Below, in pieces: positions 16,871-25,005 of a stretch of 64,000 nt of DNA. The stretch comes from Nocardia alni. Its GTDB lineage: Bacteria; Actinomycetota; Actinomycetes; Mycobacteriales; Mycobacteriaceae. Within the stretch, counting starts at the first letter, position 1, and each line of letters opens with the position of its first letter. The notes beneath the pieces are model-generated. The model did not search any database, was not told where the DNA came from, and saw only the letters and a program-made list of their open reading frames with translations. The position numbers and the translations under genes are program-made. The stretch covers positions 1-64,000 of the forward strand of contig NZ_JAGPOX010000032.1 of the NCBI RefSeq assembly GCF_019038435.1, read 5' to 3'.

Positions 16871-17477
16871 TCATCCCGGCGAGCACATCCAACTGCATCC
16901 GCACCGCCTCGCTGTCGTTGTCGACCAGCCAGCGCAGCACGATGCCGTCGATCACCGCGAGGGTGAATCGGCTCAGCGTGGCGACCGGCACTGTCCACTG
17001 GGTGCCGGTCACATCGCGGCCGTGTTCGAGGATATCGGCGACGGTGGAGTCGTTGAACGTGTACTGCTCGCGCGCGATCGCGAGTTTTGCCGGTGTTTGT
17101 TCGCTTTCCCGCAGTGCGTAGGTCGTGGTTTCGTAGGTGAGCAACTGTCGTTCGGGAGTGGCCTCGATGTTGAGCCACATCAGTTCCAGACTTGCTCGTA
17201 CGAGATTTTGAAGTGATTCTTTTCCACTTTCCACGTCCTGCCAGACCGTTTCGTTGGTCTCTACAGAATCGCGTAATTCCATCGAGAGCGCCTTGACCAG
17301 TTCGGTCATCAGCGCGTCCTTGTTTTCGAAACAGTAATGCACCACACCGAGCGAAACTCCGGCAGCTTGAGCCACGTCACGAGTGGTTACCCCGGCCACG
17401 CCCTTTTTTTCGGCAAGACCGATGGCCGCCTCAATAAGGTGGGCTCGGCGTTCTTCGACGCTCAATCGGGAGGACAC
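16851..17477 (-). CDS. TetR family transcriptional regulator
   Basis: 208 residues. The N-terminal helix-turn-helix domain (about 8-55) reads LIEAAIGLAEKKGVAGVTTRDVAQAAGVSLGVV in two adjacent parts, followed by HYCFENKDALMTEL, the usual TetR landmark. The C-terminal ligand domain (PF13977-like in appearance) runs to VLAGMIMSYAK. GTG 17477 is used; a TTG one codon upstream is equally possible because no clear ribosome binding site is present. No adjacent target operon is obvious; it converges on the sacsin-like gene and may regulate itself or distant genes. Confidence 0.9.
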   Translation of the reverse strand: MSSRLSVEERRAHLIEAAIGLAEKKGVAGVTTRDVAQAAGVSLGVVHYCFENKDALMTELVKALSMELRDSVETNETVWQDVESGKESLQNLVRASLELMWLNIEATPERQLLTYETTTYALRESEQTPAKLAIAREQYTFNDSTVADILEHGRDVTGTQWTVPVATLSRFTLAVIDGIVLRWLVDNDSEAVRMQLDVLAGMIMSYAK

Positions 17478-17568
17478 CAACGCAGTTAAGCGGCAACTCC
17501 GCGAACAGTCAATTCGCCGCCCGTAAAAGTCTGTGCCATACCCGAACAGGAGACCGACCAGTAGCTAA

Positions 17569-17805
17569 CTAAAGCCCCTTCTGGGCACCCTTGTCACCGC
17601 GCCGCGCGCCGCGTCGCTGAATCATGAAGATGGTGTAACCGAGCAGTCCGACGACGAGCCCCATGAGACAGATCGGCCGCGCATCGGCCCAGTCGCCATT
17701 CACCCAGACCGCGATCGTCGCGATCGCCCACAGCCCGCTTCCGATCGCCAGCACCGGCCGCGGGTCGGTCAAACGGGGCGGAATTTCGGGAACTGTCGGG
17801 GGCAC
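17569..17805 (-). CDS. DUF2530 small membrane protein
   Basis: 78 residues with two transmembrane helices at about 19-35 (VLAIGSGLWAIATIAVW) and 46-63 (CLMGLVVGLLGYTIFMI), a proline-rich start (PPTVPEIPPRL) and a strongly basic tail (RRGARRGDKGAQKG). The function is unknown. It lies next to and divergent from a MarR gene, the arrangement of Rv0879c/Rv0880 in M. tuberculosis. The shared intergenic region carries a dyad that MarR could bind. Confidence 0.8.
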   Translation of the reverse strand: MPPTVPEIPPRLTDPRPVLAIGSGLWAIATIAVWVNGDWADARPICLMGLVVGLLGYTIFMIQRRGARRGDKGAQKGL

Positions 17806-17824
17806 AGGACAACTCTACCGTTAC

Positions 17825-17862
17825 GAACGAGCGTATCCAGGGTGTCGTGTCCCGTATCGTTC
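17825..17862. promoter_or_regulatory. Possible MarR operator between DUF2530 and marR
   Basis: CGAACGA at 17825-17831 and TCGTTCG at 17856-17862 form an inverted repeat in the 62-bp divergent intergenic region. MarR proteins commonly bind dyads next to their own gene. The arms are short and widely spaced, so this is weak. Confidence 0.25.
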
Positions 17863-17867
17863 GCCGT

Positions 17868-18305
17868 GTGACAACGGTTTCCGACATGCGAGCCCTCGCT
17901 GCCGAGCTGTCCCTGGCGGTGGTTCGGCTGACGCGTCATCTGCGGGGCCGCCGCTCCGACGCGCAGATTTCACTGAGTCAGCTGTCGGCGCTGGCCACGC
18001 TCAACCTCGAGGGTGAGATGACGCCGGGCACCCTGGCGGCCAAGGAGCGGGTGCAGCCACCCTCGATGACCAGGGTCATCGCATCGCTGTCCGAAATGAA
18101 GCTGGTGAAGCGCGATCCGCATCCGCGCGACGGACGCCAGGTCATCGTCTCGCTGACCGATGCCGGCCGGGCGTTGCTCGTGGACGAGGCCATCGCCCGC
18201 GAGGAGTGGATGACCGAGCAGCTCTCGAGCCTGACCGGCGCTCAGCTCACGGTGCTGCGCGAGGCGGTCGTGATCATGCAACAGATCGTCGCCGAATCCG
18301 AGTGA
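17868..18305 (+). CDS. MarR family regulator (Rv0880-like)
   Basis: 145-residue winged-helix regulator. Landmarks are SLAVVRLTRHLRGRR, then ISLSQLSALATLNLEGEMTPG, the recognition region PPSMTRVIASLSEMKLVKR and the wing HPRDGRQVIVSLTDAGRALL. Such proteins usually repress transporter or stress genes and release DNA on binding small ligands. GTG 17868 gives the same length as the mycobacterial homologue as remembered; a GTG seven codons upstream (17847) is an alternative that would overlap the dyad. It diverges from the DUF2530 gene. Confidence 0.92.
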   Translation: MTTVSDMRALAAELSLAVVRLTRHLRGRRSDAQISLSQLSALATLNLEGEMTPGTLAAKERVQPPSMTRVIASLSEMKLVKRDPHPRDGRQVIVSLTDAGRALLVDEAIAREEWMTEQLSSLTGAQLTVLREAVVIMQQIVAESE

Positions 18306-18312
18306 AGGGGAT

Positions 18313-18459
18313 CTACCGGCCGAAGTAGCGGTCGGTCTCGACGATCTCGCGGCCCAGCGGTATCAGGGAGACCGGGATCAATGTGAGGTTGGCCCAGCCG
18401 AAGGGGATCCCGACGATCGAGACAACATCAGGGAAATCCGGAGGCGCACCCGGATCGGT
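18313..18459 (-). pseudogene. C-terminal remnant of a YccF-type membrane protein gene
   Basis: Immediately after the eis stop codon, in the same frame, the minus strand encodes about 48 codons ending VGIPFGWANLTLIPVSLIP, then LGREIVETDRYFGR and a stop. This resembles the final segment of YccF-domain proteins (IPFGWA, then PLGREIV). No start codon or first YccF domain is present, so it looks like a decayed fragment. Family assignment is from memory and the fragment is short. Confidence 0.45.
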
Positions 18460-19665
18460 TCAGAAGAACCAGCCGAGAACCGGGTCCCGATCGGTCTCGA
18501 AGGCGCTGTCCAGGGCGCGCAGGTGAGCGGCGTCCTTGGCGTGGATGCGGCCCGCGGCGGCGAACGCCCGGACGCGGTGAGCGCCCAGATACAGCGCGCC
18601 GAGCACGTCGATGCCGAGTTCGACATCGGGGGCGCGGCCGGTCGGCGCGCATTCGGCGACGCCGTCGCGGATGCGCAGCGCGAAGGCGCCCCCCGCCTCA
18701 CGGAACGGATCATCTACCGCGACAACGATATCCAGATCGCCTCGGAAGGAGCGGGCGGTGAGTGCGGCGGGCACGTCCATGAGCCGCGCCCAGAGGACGT
18801 CGCTGCGGCCGACGGTATGGACCAGCCGCGCGTCGGTGAGCAGATAGGGCAGTGGGTCGTCGGGCGCGATGATCGTCTCGACCTGGTCGAACAGCTCCAA
18901 TGCCGCCACCGTCCGCCACAGCGCGGCATGCGCGTCCTGGGTGAGGGCGCGCAGTTCCGCCACATCGATCACCGAGCCGGAGTCATTCCGCTGGAAGCGA
19001 TACAGCGCATAGCCGTCGGGGTGGACGAGTGCGAACAGCCCGCTGCCGCCGCTGCGTTGCCGCGGCGAGTCATCGAATACGTTGTCCCAGCACACATCCG
19101 GTCGCACCTGTGCGCCCGGCGTCATCCGCCGCCATCGGTCGTAGATCGGCGGGATCGTCTGTGCCGCATCGGATATCGCGGTGAGCTCGACGCCGCCGGG
19201 ATCGGGGGTGGATGGCAGGAACCGCGCGAAGCGGCGATCGAGCCGGATACGGTGCCCGATGATCGTGGGACCGTAGCCGAACCGGCCGTAGATCTCACCC
19301 TGGCTCGCGGTGAAGATGGTCAGCGCCAGACCATCGGCCTCGGTACGCCGATGTTGTTCGGTGTACATCGTGCGCAGAATGCCTCGCCGCCGATGTGTCG
19401 GCGCCACGGCGACGGATGCGAGCGCGGCGACCTCGATCGCGCGCCCGCCCGGTACGGTCAGCGTCTGCCGTCGTGCGGCGGTGCAGCCGACGAGCCGGTC
19501 GCCCTCGTGCGCCAGGATCGTGTCCTCGAGCGGGAAGACGGCGAAGTCACGGTCGGCCCAGTCCGGATCACTGGATACGCCGAAACAGGTGTTGGTCAAC
19601 AGCCGGACCGCATCCGCATCGGCCGCGGTACCGGATCGCAGGGTAATGCCCGACGTCGATGTCAT
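18460..19665 (-). CDS. eis: Eis-family GNAT N-acetyltransferase
   Basis: 401 residues, the usual Eis length. The N-terminal GNAT domain has the acetyl-CoA loop VAVAPTHRRRGILRTMY and a conserved Tyr-containing turn EIYGRFGYG; Tyr in this position is the general acid in mycobacterial Eis. A second degenerate GNAT region and a C-terminal sterol-carrier-like fold follow, ending in GWFF, so the terminal carboxylate that acts as base in Eis is on Phe as expected. Eis enzymes acetylate amines including aminoglycosides and some proteins. ATG 19665 gives the best match to family N-termini; 31 upstream codons in frame are considered non-coding. It lies alone on this strand after the AI-2E gene. Confidence 0.9.
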   Translation of the reverse strand: MTSTSGITLRSGTAADADAVRLLTNTCFGVSSDPDWADRDFAVFPLEDTILAHEGDRLVGCTAARRQTLTVPGGRAIEVAALASVAVAPTHRRRGILRTMYTEQHRRTEADGLALTIFTASQGEIYGRFGYGPTIIGHRIRLDRRFARFLPSTPDPGGVELTAISDAAQTIPPIYDRWRRMTPGAQVRPDVCWDNVFDDSPRQRSGGSGLFALVHPDGYALYRFQRNDSGSVIDVAELRALTQDAHAALWRTVAALELFDQVETIIAPDDPLPYLLTDARLVHTVGRSDVLWARLMDVPAALTARSFRGDLDIVVAVDDPFREAGGAFALRIRDGVAECAPTGRAPDVELGIDVLGALYLGAHRVRAFAAAGRIHAKDAAHLRALDSAFETDRDPVLGWFF

Positions 19666-19876
19666 ATGTGCACCATTGCACGTATCGGCATTCCCGCGCA
19701 TCCGGATATCGACTCCGAAACGACCTGCCATCCCCTCCGAGGCAGGTCGGTCCGGCACCGATGGTCCCCGTCCCGGCCGGTCCGGTTTCCGCTGGCGAGC
19801 TTCCCGATGTTCTCGCGGTGATGACGATGCCGTCCCGCACTCGACGAGCGCTTAAAAAGACCTTGTAGCGGTGTGT

Positions 19877-21049
19877 CTACCCTCGTCGGCGCCACAGCCG
19901 CAGATGGCGTGGAGTGCGTTCGATTCGCGGATCCTCGGACACCTCGTAGCGCTTCACGTATTCGCTCATGAACCCCTGCACGGTCGCCGTGGCCGGAATC
20001 GCCAGCAACGCGCCGACCGCGCCCAGCAGCGCGCCACCGGCCAGCACCGCCAGCAGCGCGATCGCGGCGTTCACGTCGACCGTGCGCGCGGTGATCCGCG
20101 GCTGCAGCAGATAGTCCTGGAGCCACTGGTAGATGATCGAGAAGATCACCACCCACAGCGCGTCGATCGGGTGGATCGTCAGGGCCACGAGCACCGGCAG
20201 AACGCCCGCGATATAGGTGCCGATGGTCGGAATGAACGAGGCGATCACGCCGAACCACACGCCGAGGGCAAGCGCGTTGGGCAGTCCGAGAATTGCCAGG
20301 AACACCCAGTGCGCCAGCGCCGAAATCACCGCGAGCAGCGCCCGCGAGTACAGGTATCCGCCGGTCTTGGAGATGGCGATATCCCACGCCCGCAGCACCT
20401 CGACCTGCCGGGGCGGCGGCAGCAGTGAGCAGACGGTGCGGCGCAGCTTCGGGCCGTCCGCGGTCAGGTAGATGCTGAACAACGCGATGGTGAGCAGTTG
20501 CACCACGCCGCTCAGCACGGTGCTGGACAGCCCCCAGGCGTTGTTGGCGGCGGTCTGGGCATAGTTGTTGAGGGTGTTGGAGTCGTGCAGCAGCCGATCG
20601 CGCAGCTGGTCGACCGTGAAGTGCTGGTGGAACCGGTGATTGGCCCAGTTCACGAGTTCGTTGAGCAGGCCGGGCAGTTCGTGCAGCAGATTCGTGACGG
20701 TCTCCACCAGCAGCGTCGTCAACGCCGCGAAAAACCCTGCGACAGCGGCGAACAGCGCCACGAAGACCACGCCGGTGGCCACGCCGCGATTGATTCCCCG
20801 CGCGGCCAGCATGTTCACCGCCGGTTCGGTTGCCAGTGAGACGAAGAACGCGACCAGCATGATCGTGAAGATCCCGAGCAGCTTGTGCGCGGCCCAGTCG
20901 GTGATCTGATACACCCCGAGCAGTGCGAACGCCAGCAGGATCGCCCGCGGCAGCCAGACGGGCATTCGGTTGCCGCCCTCGCCGCCGTTCGAGGAGTCGG
21001 CGGCCCCTCGGTCGTCCTTGTCTGCTTGCTCGTCGGGCTGGTCTGTCAC
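19877..21049 (-). CDS. AI-2E transporter family (PerM-type) membrane protein
   Basis: 390 residues. A charged N-terminus (QPDEQADKDDRGAADSSNGG) is followed by about seven to eight transmembrane helices. The family signature region includes IASFIPTIGTYIAGVLPVLVAL and the loop YQWLQDYLLQPRITARTVDVNAAIALLAVLAGG, split here for length. The family includes TqsA and putative exporters; the mycobacterial substrates are not established. Start is the GTG at 21049. It is flanked by eis downstream and the nSTAND gene upstream, all on the same strand but with 60-210 bp gaps. Confidence 0.9.
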   Translation of the reverse strand: MTDQPDEQADKDDRGAADSSNGGEGGNRMPVWLPRAILLAFALLGVYQITDWAAHKLLGIFTIMLVAFFVSLATEPAVNMLAARGINRGVATGVVFVALFAAVAGFFAALTTLLVETVTNLLHELPGLLNELVNWANHRFHQHFTVDQLRDRLLHDSNTLNNYAQTAANNAWGLSSTVLSGVVQLLTIALFSIYLTADGPKLRRTVCSLLPPPRQVEVLRAWDIAISKTGGYLYSRALLAVISALAHWVFLAILGLPNALALGVWFGVIASFIPTIGTYIAGVLPVLVALTIHPIDALWVVIFSIIYQWLQDYLLQPRITARTVDVNAAIALLAVLAGGALLGAVGALLAIPATATVQGFMSEYVKRYEVSEDPRIERTPRHLRLWRRRG

Positions 21050-21109
21050 ATTCCCAGTTTGCCCGTCTGGAAGGGGTTTACACGGTTGCGACCCGCGTCA
21101 GCGCCGTCA

Positions 21110-22843
21110 CTACCCGACGGCTTCCCGGTACTCGTGGCCGGCGGACACCATCGTGGCGCTGAGTTCGGCACGCGCCGAAGTCCGCAGGAACTCCGTGGTG
21201 ACGGCGCTGAGCATGGGGTCGGCGTGGCCGATCGCGGTGGTCAGCCGGACGCTGCGATACAGCAGTCCGGGATCGCGTCCCGCGGCGACCCATTCGGCGG
21301 CGTCCTCCTCGATCCGCTGGCGCCACAACAGCGTTGACTTCTGCTCGGCGATCCATCCGCGCAAACGATCCCAGCCCAGCAGCGCGTCGTGAACGAGGGC
21401 GGCGTGCCGGGGCTCCAGACAGATCAGCCGGTCCCGCGCGAGCCGTTCGATGATTTTGCGGCCGGCGGCCGAGTGGCCGGTGATGCGCCGCAGTTCGGCC
21501 AGCGGTGCGCGGCGGCTCATGACACCGTCGCGGTGCACGGTGACCAGCGTCAGCAGAATCCGCTGCGCGTCCGCCTGTTCGTCCGGAGACAACCGCTCCC
21601 ACACCTGTTCGGCCATCCGGCAGGCGACCTGGGCGACGCCGCCGACCCGCCGATACGTCGCGACGTCGATCCGATCGCCGGTACTCGCGGACCACAGCGA
21701 CCGCATGGTGTCGAACAGCAGCGGCAGACTGCCGGGACTCGCGCTGCCCGGATTGGCGCCGATCGGCTGGCGTCCCGACTCCAGCGCGGTGATCACCAAC
21801 TCGACCACTCCCGGATCGACCGCGACCCCGAGTGTGCGCGCCGGGCCGGTGATCACCGACACCATCTCCTGGCGCAGCATCGAATTCAGCGTAAAGCTGT
21901 TGTGCTGTACCGCATTCAGCAGCCAGGAATACCGCGTGCAGTGGACCAGCGCGTCGGACCGGACCGAGACGAGCACCGACCCGAACCCGGACAGACGTTT
22001 GAGCTGGACCAGAAAGGCCTCGCGCACAGCCGGTTCGATTCGCGGATCGTACAGATCTTCGAGCTGATCGACGATCAGCAGCACTCGCCGGCCGTCGGAC
22101 CAGCGGTGCACGGTGGCGGGATCGATGCCGGAAGGCAGCAGGGAGGGTGAGATGCCTGTCTCGCTGCTGGGTTCGCTGTCGAATGCATGTGCCAGGCGGC
22201 CGAGGGGGTCGCGTCCAGGGGTGATGTACGCGATCGCCCACTGCCCGCCGTCGGACCGCAGTGCCGGTATCAGACCCGCCCGCAACAGCGCGGACTTGCC
22301 GACCCCGGACGCCCCGCTGAGCACCACCAGATCGGCGGGCCGCTGCGGTGTCGCGGACATCCGCACCATACTCAGCAGCGAGGTCAGGGCCCGCCGCCGC
22401 CCGAAGAACACGGCCACGTGCTCGTGCGTGTAACCGCCGCCCTCCGGATACGGCGACAGCGTCGCGGCCGTCGGGCCCTCCGTCGGAGCCTTGTGCGCCG
22501 CAGCCCACAACGTCCGCCAAGCCTTGAGATTGACTGCCTCACTGGGAGTTCCGGCCCGTCGCCGTGCCCGCGCACTCAACACGTGCAACACCGGCGCCAA
22601 CGACTCGAACCGGGCGGGCACATTGCGACCACTGAGCCAATCACTGATCCTCTGTGCCGACGCCATCGCCGACCGCTGCTCTCCCCCAGCCTCTTTGGCT
22701 CGCTGCTGCGCCATCATCGCGATACTTCGCAACGACGGCGTCCCCGCTGCCCGATGCAGCGCCGCTAACCTCCGCGCGAACTCTGCCCGCGCCGACCCTC
22801 CCTGGTCGACGCGCTGACCGGTGTCAGTCTCTACCGACTGCAT
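21110..22843 (-). CDS. nSTAND1-type NTPase with N-terminal HTH, no sensor repeats
   Basis: 577 residues. An N-terminal helix-turn-helix-like region (ARRLAALHRAAGTPSLRSIA, ISDWLSGRNVPARF) resembles the actinobacterial domain that precedes many signalling ATPases. A STAND NTPase follows: FFGRRRALTSLL, Walker A LSGASGVGKSALLRAG, Walker B RRVLLIVDQLEDLYD and sensor SVLVSVRSDAL, then a winged-helix-like arm to EYREAVG. Relatives normally carry a long C-terminal WD40 or other sensor; here the protein stops after the ATPase arm. Such proteins act as signal switches, several in antiphage defence or transcription control. Start ATG 22843. Confidence 0.8.
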   Translation of the reverse strand: MQSVETDTGQRVDQGGSARAEFARRLAALHRAAGTPSLRSIAMMAQQRAKEAGGEQRSAMASAQRISDWLSGRNVPARFESLAPVLHVLSARARRRAGTPSEAVNLKAWRTLWAAAHKAPTEGPTAATLSPYPEGGGYTHEHVAVFFGRRRALTSLLSMVRMSATPQRPADLVVLSGASGVGKSALLRAGLIPALRSDGGQWAIAYITPGRDPLGRLAHAFDSEPSSETGISPSLLPSGIDPATVHRWSDGRRVLLIVDQLEDLYDPRIEPAVREAFLVQLKRLSGFGSVLVSVRSDALVHCTRYSWLLNAVQHNSFTLNSMLRQEMVSVITGPARTLGVAVDPGVVELVITALESGRQPIGANPGSASPGSLPLLFDTMRSLWSASTGDRIDVATYRRVGGVAQVACRMAEQVWERLSPDEQADAQRILLTLVTVHRDGVMSRRAPLAELRRITGHSAAGRKIIERLARDRLICLEPRHAALVHDALLGWDRLRGWIAEQKSTLLWRQRIEEDAAEWVAAGRDPGLLYRSVRLTTAIGHADPMLSAVTTEFLRTSARAELSATMVSAGHEYREAVG

Positions 22844-23181
22844 GGTGTTGCCCCCGAAACGGCATCATGAACCACGTGTTATGGCTCCTTTGAATGTCTT
22901 CGGTGTGTTTAGACGTCGTCCATCCCGCTGCGGTTCCCCGTGAGCGTTGAAATTCTCGCGGCGGCATGCCCATACAGCCAAGGCCCTACGTCCGGTACCG
23001 ATCGAGTCTGCCGGTTTGTCCGGTCCGTACACCGGGGCGGACGGGGTGACCTCAGTGGATGTGGATGGCAACGAGGTCGGTTGTTGCCGAGGGTATTCGG
23101 CCTTCTTAGCGTTGCACGCCGTGGTCCCGGCCAGTCTTCGGCGGCCGGGACGTCGGATACGAGAAGTGGGGGAGAACCCTT
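22844..23181. other. Divergent intergenic region before the porin pair
   Basis: 338 bp between the nSTAND gene and the first MspA-like gene. It must hold promoters for both directions. Short open frames on the plus strand run through it into the porin gene but show no start with a ribosome binding site. GGGGGAGA just before 23182 is the porin's ribosome binding site. No dyad or known motif was recognised. Confidence 0.4.
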
Positions 23182-23829
23182 ATGCGAGTACGTCTTCTGA
23201 TATTTGTGGCTGCCGCGACGGCAACCGCGGCGCTCGGCATCCCGGTGGCGCATGCGGACACGTTTCAGATAAAACCGCGCGAACAGAGCGTAACCATGCC
23301 CGATGGCTGGAGCCTCACGGTCGGGCAGCATGACGAGCAGGCCAATCGGGTTCTGCCCCTCAATGGGATCGGGACGACCAGGGAAGTCTTCGTAACGAAC
23401 CAGTCGTATGGCTCTGTCGGTGGCAGCGGATCGACCCTGAAGGGGGTCGTCCTGCAGAGCGGATACCAACTCGGGTGTGCGGTGGATCTGACCAGCGTCA
23501 CGCTGGGTGCCTCGGTGACGCTCGGTGTCGTCCCGTCTCTGGCTGTCGGCCCTGGTCCCACCGGTCCTCTTCTCTCGGGCACTCTCGGGCCCATGGCTCA
23601 GGTCGCACCGACGTTCAGCGTCACCCTGGCCCCGGGCAAAGTCGTCGACGCGCCACTCGGCCAGAAGGCGCTCGAGGGACCCAAGGCGTTCATCACCAGC
23701 CGCAACGCACATATCCACATCGATGGTTGCGCCGGACCGGCGAGCATTCGTTCCTACACGATCATGGCCGCGAAGTCCGCGGAAGCTGACGATTCGGTTG
23801 CGGTGTATGGCGATCCGATCAATCTGTGA
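23182..23829 (+). CDS. MspA-family porin-like secreted protein (1)
   Basis: 215 residues with a cleavable signal peptide (LLIFVAAATATAALG, cleavage near VAHAD). The mature part follows the MspA pattern: MPDGWSLTVGQHDEQANRV, then TTREVFVTNQSYGSV, a beta-rich core with LQSGYQLGCAV, and the C-terminal IRSYTIMAAKSAEADDSVAVYGDP. MspA proteins form octameric mycomembrane porins for small hydrophilic solutes. Identity with MspA itself is low, so pore formation is inferred. Good ribosome binding site before ATG 23182. The next porin starts 16 bp downstream. Confidence 0.8.
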   Translation: MRVRLLIFVAAATATAALGIPVAHADTFQIKPREQSVTMPDGWSLTVGQHDEQANRVLPLNGIGTTREVFVTNQSYGSVGGSGSTLKGVVLQSGYQLGCAVDLTSVTLGASVTLGVVPSLAVGPGPTGPLLSGTLGPMAQVAPTFSVTLAPGKVVDAPLGQKALEGPKAFITSRNAHIHIDGCAGPASIRSYTIMAAKSAEADDSVAVYGDPINL

Positions 23830-23845
23830 GCCTCGGCGATCACGA

Positions 23846-24523
23846 ATGCGCATACACCTGTGGATCGCGGTCGCACTGGCCGCGGCGCTGTACTCGGCAG
23901 GCCCGTCGTCCGCTGAGAGACCATCGCCCACGCCCTCGCACGAACTGAGCGCCCGAACCGAAGATGGACGCAGTGTCGTGTTGGGACATCGGCGAGAAAC
24001 CATCCAACGTATCGGTGGCACGCCGATGACCAGACGAGTGGCAGTGGTGAGCGACGAAGCGTACGCCGCAGTGTCCGGAATCGGCTCTACCAGGCTGAAA
24101 GAGGCCACGCTCGTCCTCGGATATCAAGTCGGCTATGCGATAGCTCCGGGGCCGATACAACTCCAGATGCAGGGTCTGGCAATGGCATTGGGGGTAAACC
24201 CCGATCCGTCGAAGGGCGATCCGTCCAGAATTGTCGTGAGACCGAATCGCCACGGATCGCTGGAAGCCGAGGCGACCGTATACCCGGGTATCGAGCTCAG
24301 CCCCGGAATTTCGGAGGCGTTGACGACCGGGGCCATCGCGGACGTTCCGCTCGCGAGGGGGCCGGTGCGTGATGGACAGGCTCTGGTGGGAATCCCGCCG
24401 ACGGACGTCGAGATCGACGATTGCCTGGGCCCGGCCGCCATCAGATCGTATGCCGTGCTTACCACGAAGTCGGGACTCGCGGATGACACGATCGCGGTGT
24501 ACGGCGATCCGGCCACTATTTGA
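23846..24523 (+). CDS. MspA-family porin-like secreted protein (2)
   Basis: 225 residues, a diverged paralogue of the preceding gene. Signal peptide about 1-24 (LWIAVALAAALYSAG, cleavage near SSAE), then HELSARTEDGRSVVLGHRRE, PMTRRVAVVSDEAYAAVSG, TLVLGYQVGYAI and the shared C-terminus IRSYAVLTTKSGLADDTIAVYGDP. The C-terminal 30 residues match porin 1 closely, supporting tandem duplication followed by divergence. Both have two Cys or one Cys before AGPASIRS/LGPAAIRS. Probably cotranscribed with porin 1. Its stop overlaps the next start (TGATG). Confidence 0.78.
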   Translation: MRIHLWIAVALAAALYSAGPSSAERPSPTPSHELSARTEDGRSVVLGHRRETIQRIGGTPMTRRVAVVSDEAYAAVSGIGSTRLKEATLVLGYQVGYAIAPGPIQLQMQGLAMALGVNPDPSKGDPSRIVVRPNRHGSLEAEATVYPGIELSPGISEALTTGAIADVPLARGPVRDGQALVGIPPTDVEIDDCLGPAAIRSYAVLTTKSGLADDTIAVYGDPATI

Positions 24524-25005
24524 TGAAGACAGAGATGCCACCAGTCGGTAAAGACAGTGCAGCCGATTCGCACACGGTGGAATTCGTATCGACGTCGGAG
24601 CCGGTTCCGCTTGCCATCGCATCGTTGCGGTTCTCGGATTCGCCCAGGTTGGCGGGCGTGGATTCCGACCATATCAATGTGATGGCGACGCTGGACGAGA
24701 CGCTGCCGCCGATCATCGTGCATCGCGAGTCCTGGCATGTGATCGACGGCGTCCATCGGGTTCGGGCGGCGCAGTTACGTGGGGACAGTACGATTCTGGC
24801 TCGCTTGTTCGATGGCGGAGAGGCGGACGCCTTCGTCCTCGCCGTTACATCGAATACCAGGCACGGCCTGCCGCTGTCCTCGGCCGACTGGCGGCCACCG
24901 AAGTGGCCGCCACTCACATATCACAACCAACCCATATTCCGGGCTATGGAGATCGCACCCAATTTATTGTCGGCACCCAGCTTGGTAATGGCGGCCGACA
25001 GATAG
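24523..25005 (+). CDS. ParB N-terminal-domain protein, StrR-like, truncated
   Basis: 160 residues. Residues about 30-125 form a ParB/Spo0J N-terminal-type domain as in StrR-type antibiotic regulators: PLAIASLRFSDSPRLAGVDS, LPPIIVHRESWHVIDGVHRV, RAAQLRGDSTILARLFDGG and SNTRHGLPLSSAD. In those relatives a helix-turn-helix follows; here the reading frame instead passes a perfect hairpin (24889-24912) and ends inside the convergent response-regulator gene. The DNA-binding part is therefore missing and the gene is probably a remnant or codes only the nuclease-like ParB domain. ATG 24523 overlaps the porin stop. Confidence 0.6.
   Translation: MKTEMPPVGKDSAADSHTVEFVSTSEPVPLAIASLRFSDSPRLAGVDSDHINVMATLDETLPPIIVHRESWHVIDGVHRVRAAQLRGDSTILARLFDGGEADAFVLAVTSNTRHGLPLSSADWRPPKWPPLTYHNQPIFRAMEIAPNLLSAPSLVMAADR
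24889..24912. terminator. Hairpin between convergent ParB-like and response-regulator genes
   Basis: TGGCGGCCAC-CGAA-GTGGCCGCCA is a perfect 10-bp inverted repeat with a 4-nt loop. It lies between convergent transcription units and could stop both, though neither side has a U-run. It falls inside the open frame of the ParB-like gene. Confidence 0.5.

Noticed and set aside
22940..23333. Plus-strand frames before the first porin
   Set aside because: No ribosome binding site, overlap with the porin in another frame and no recognisable features.
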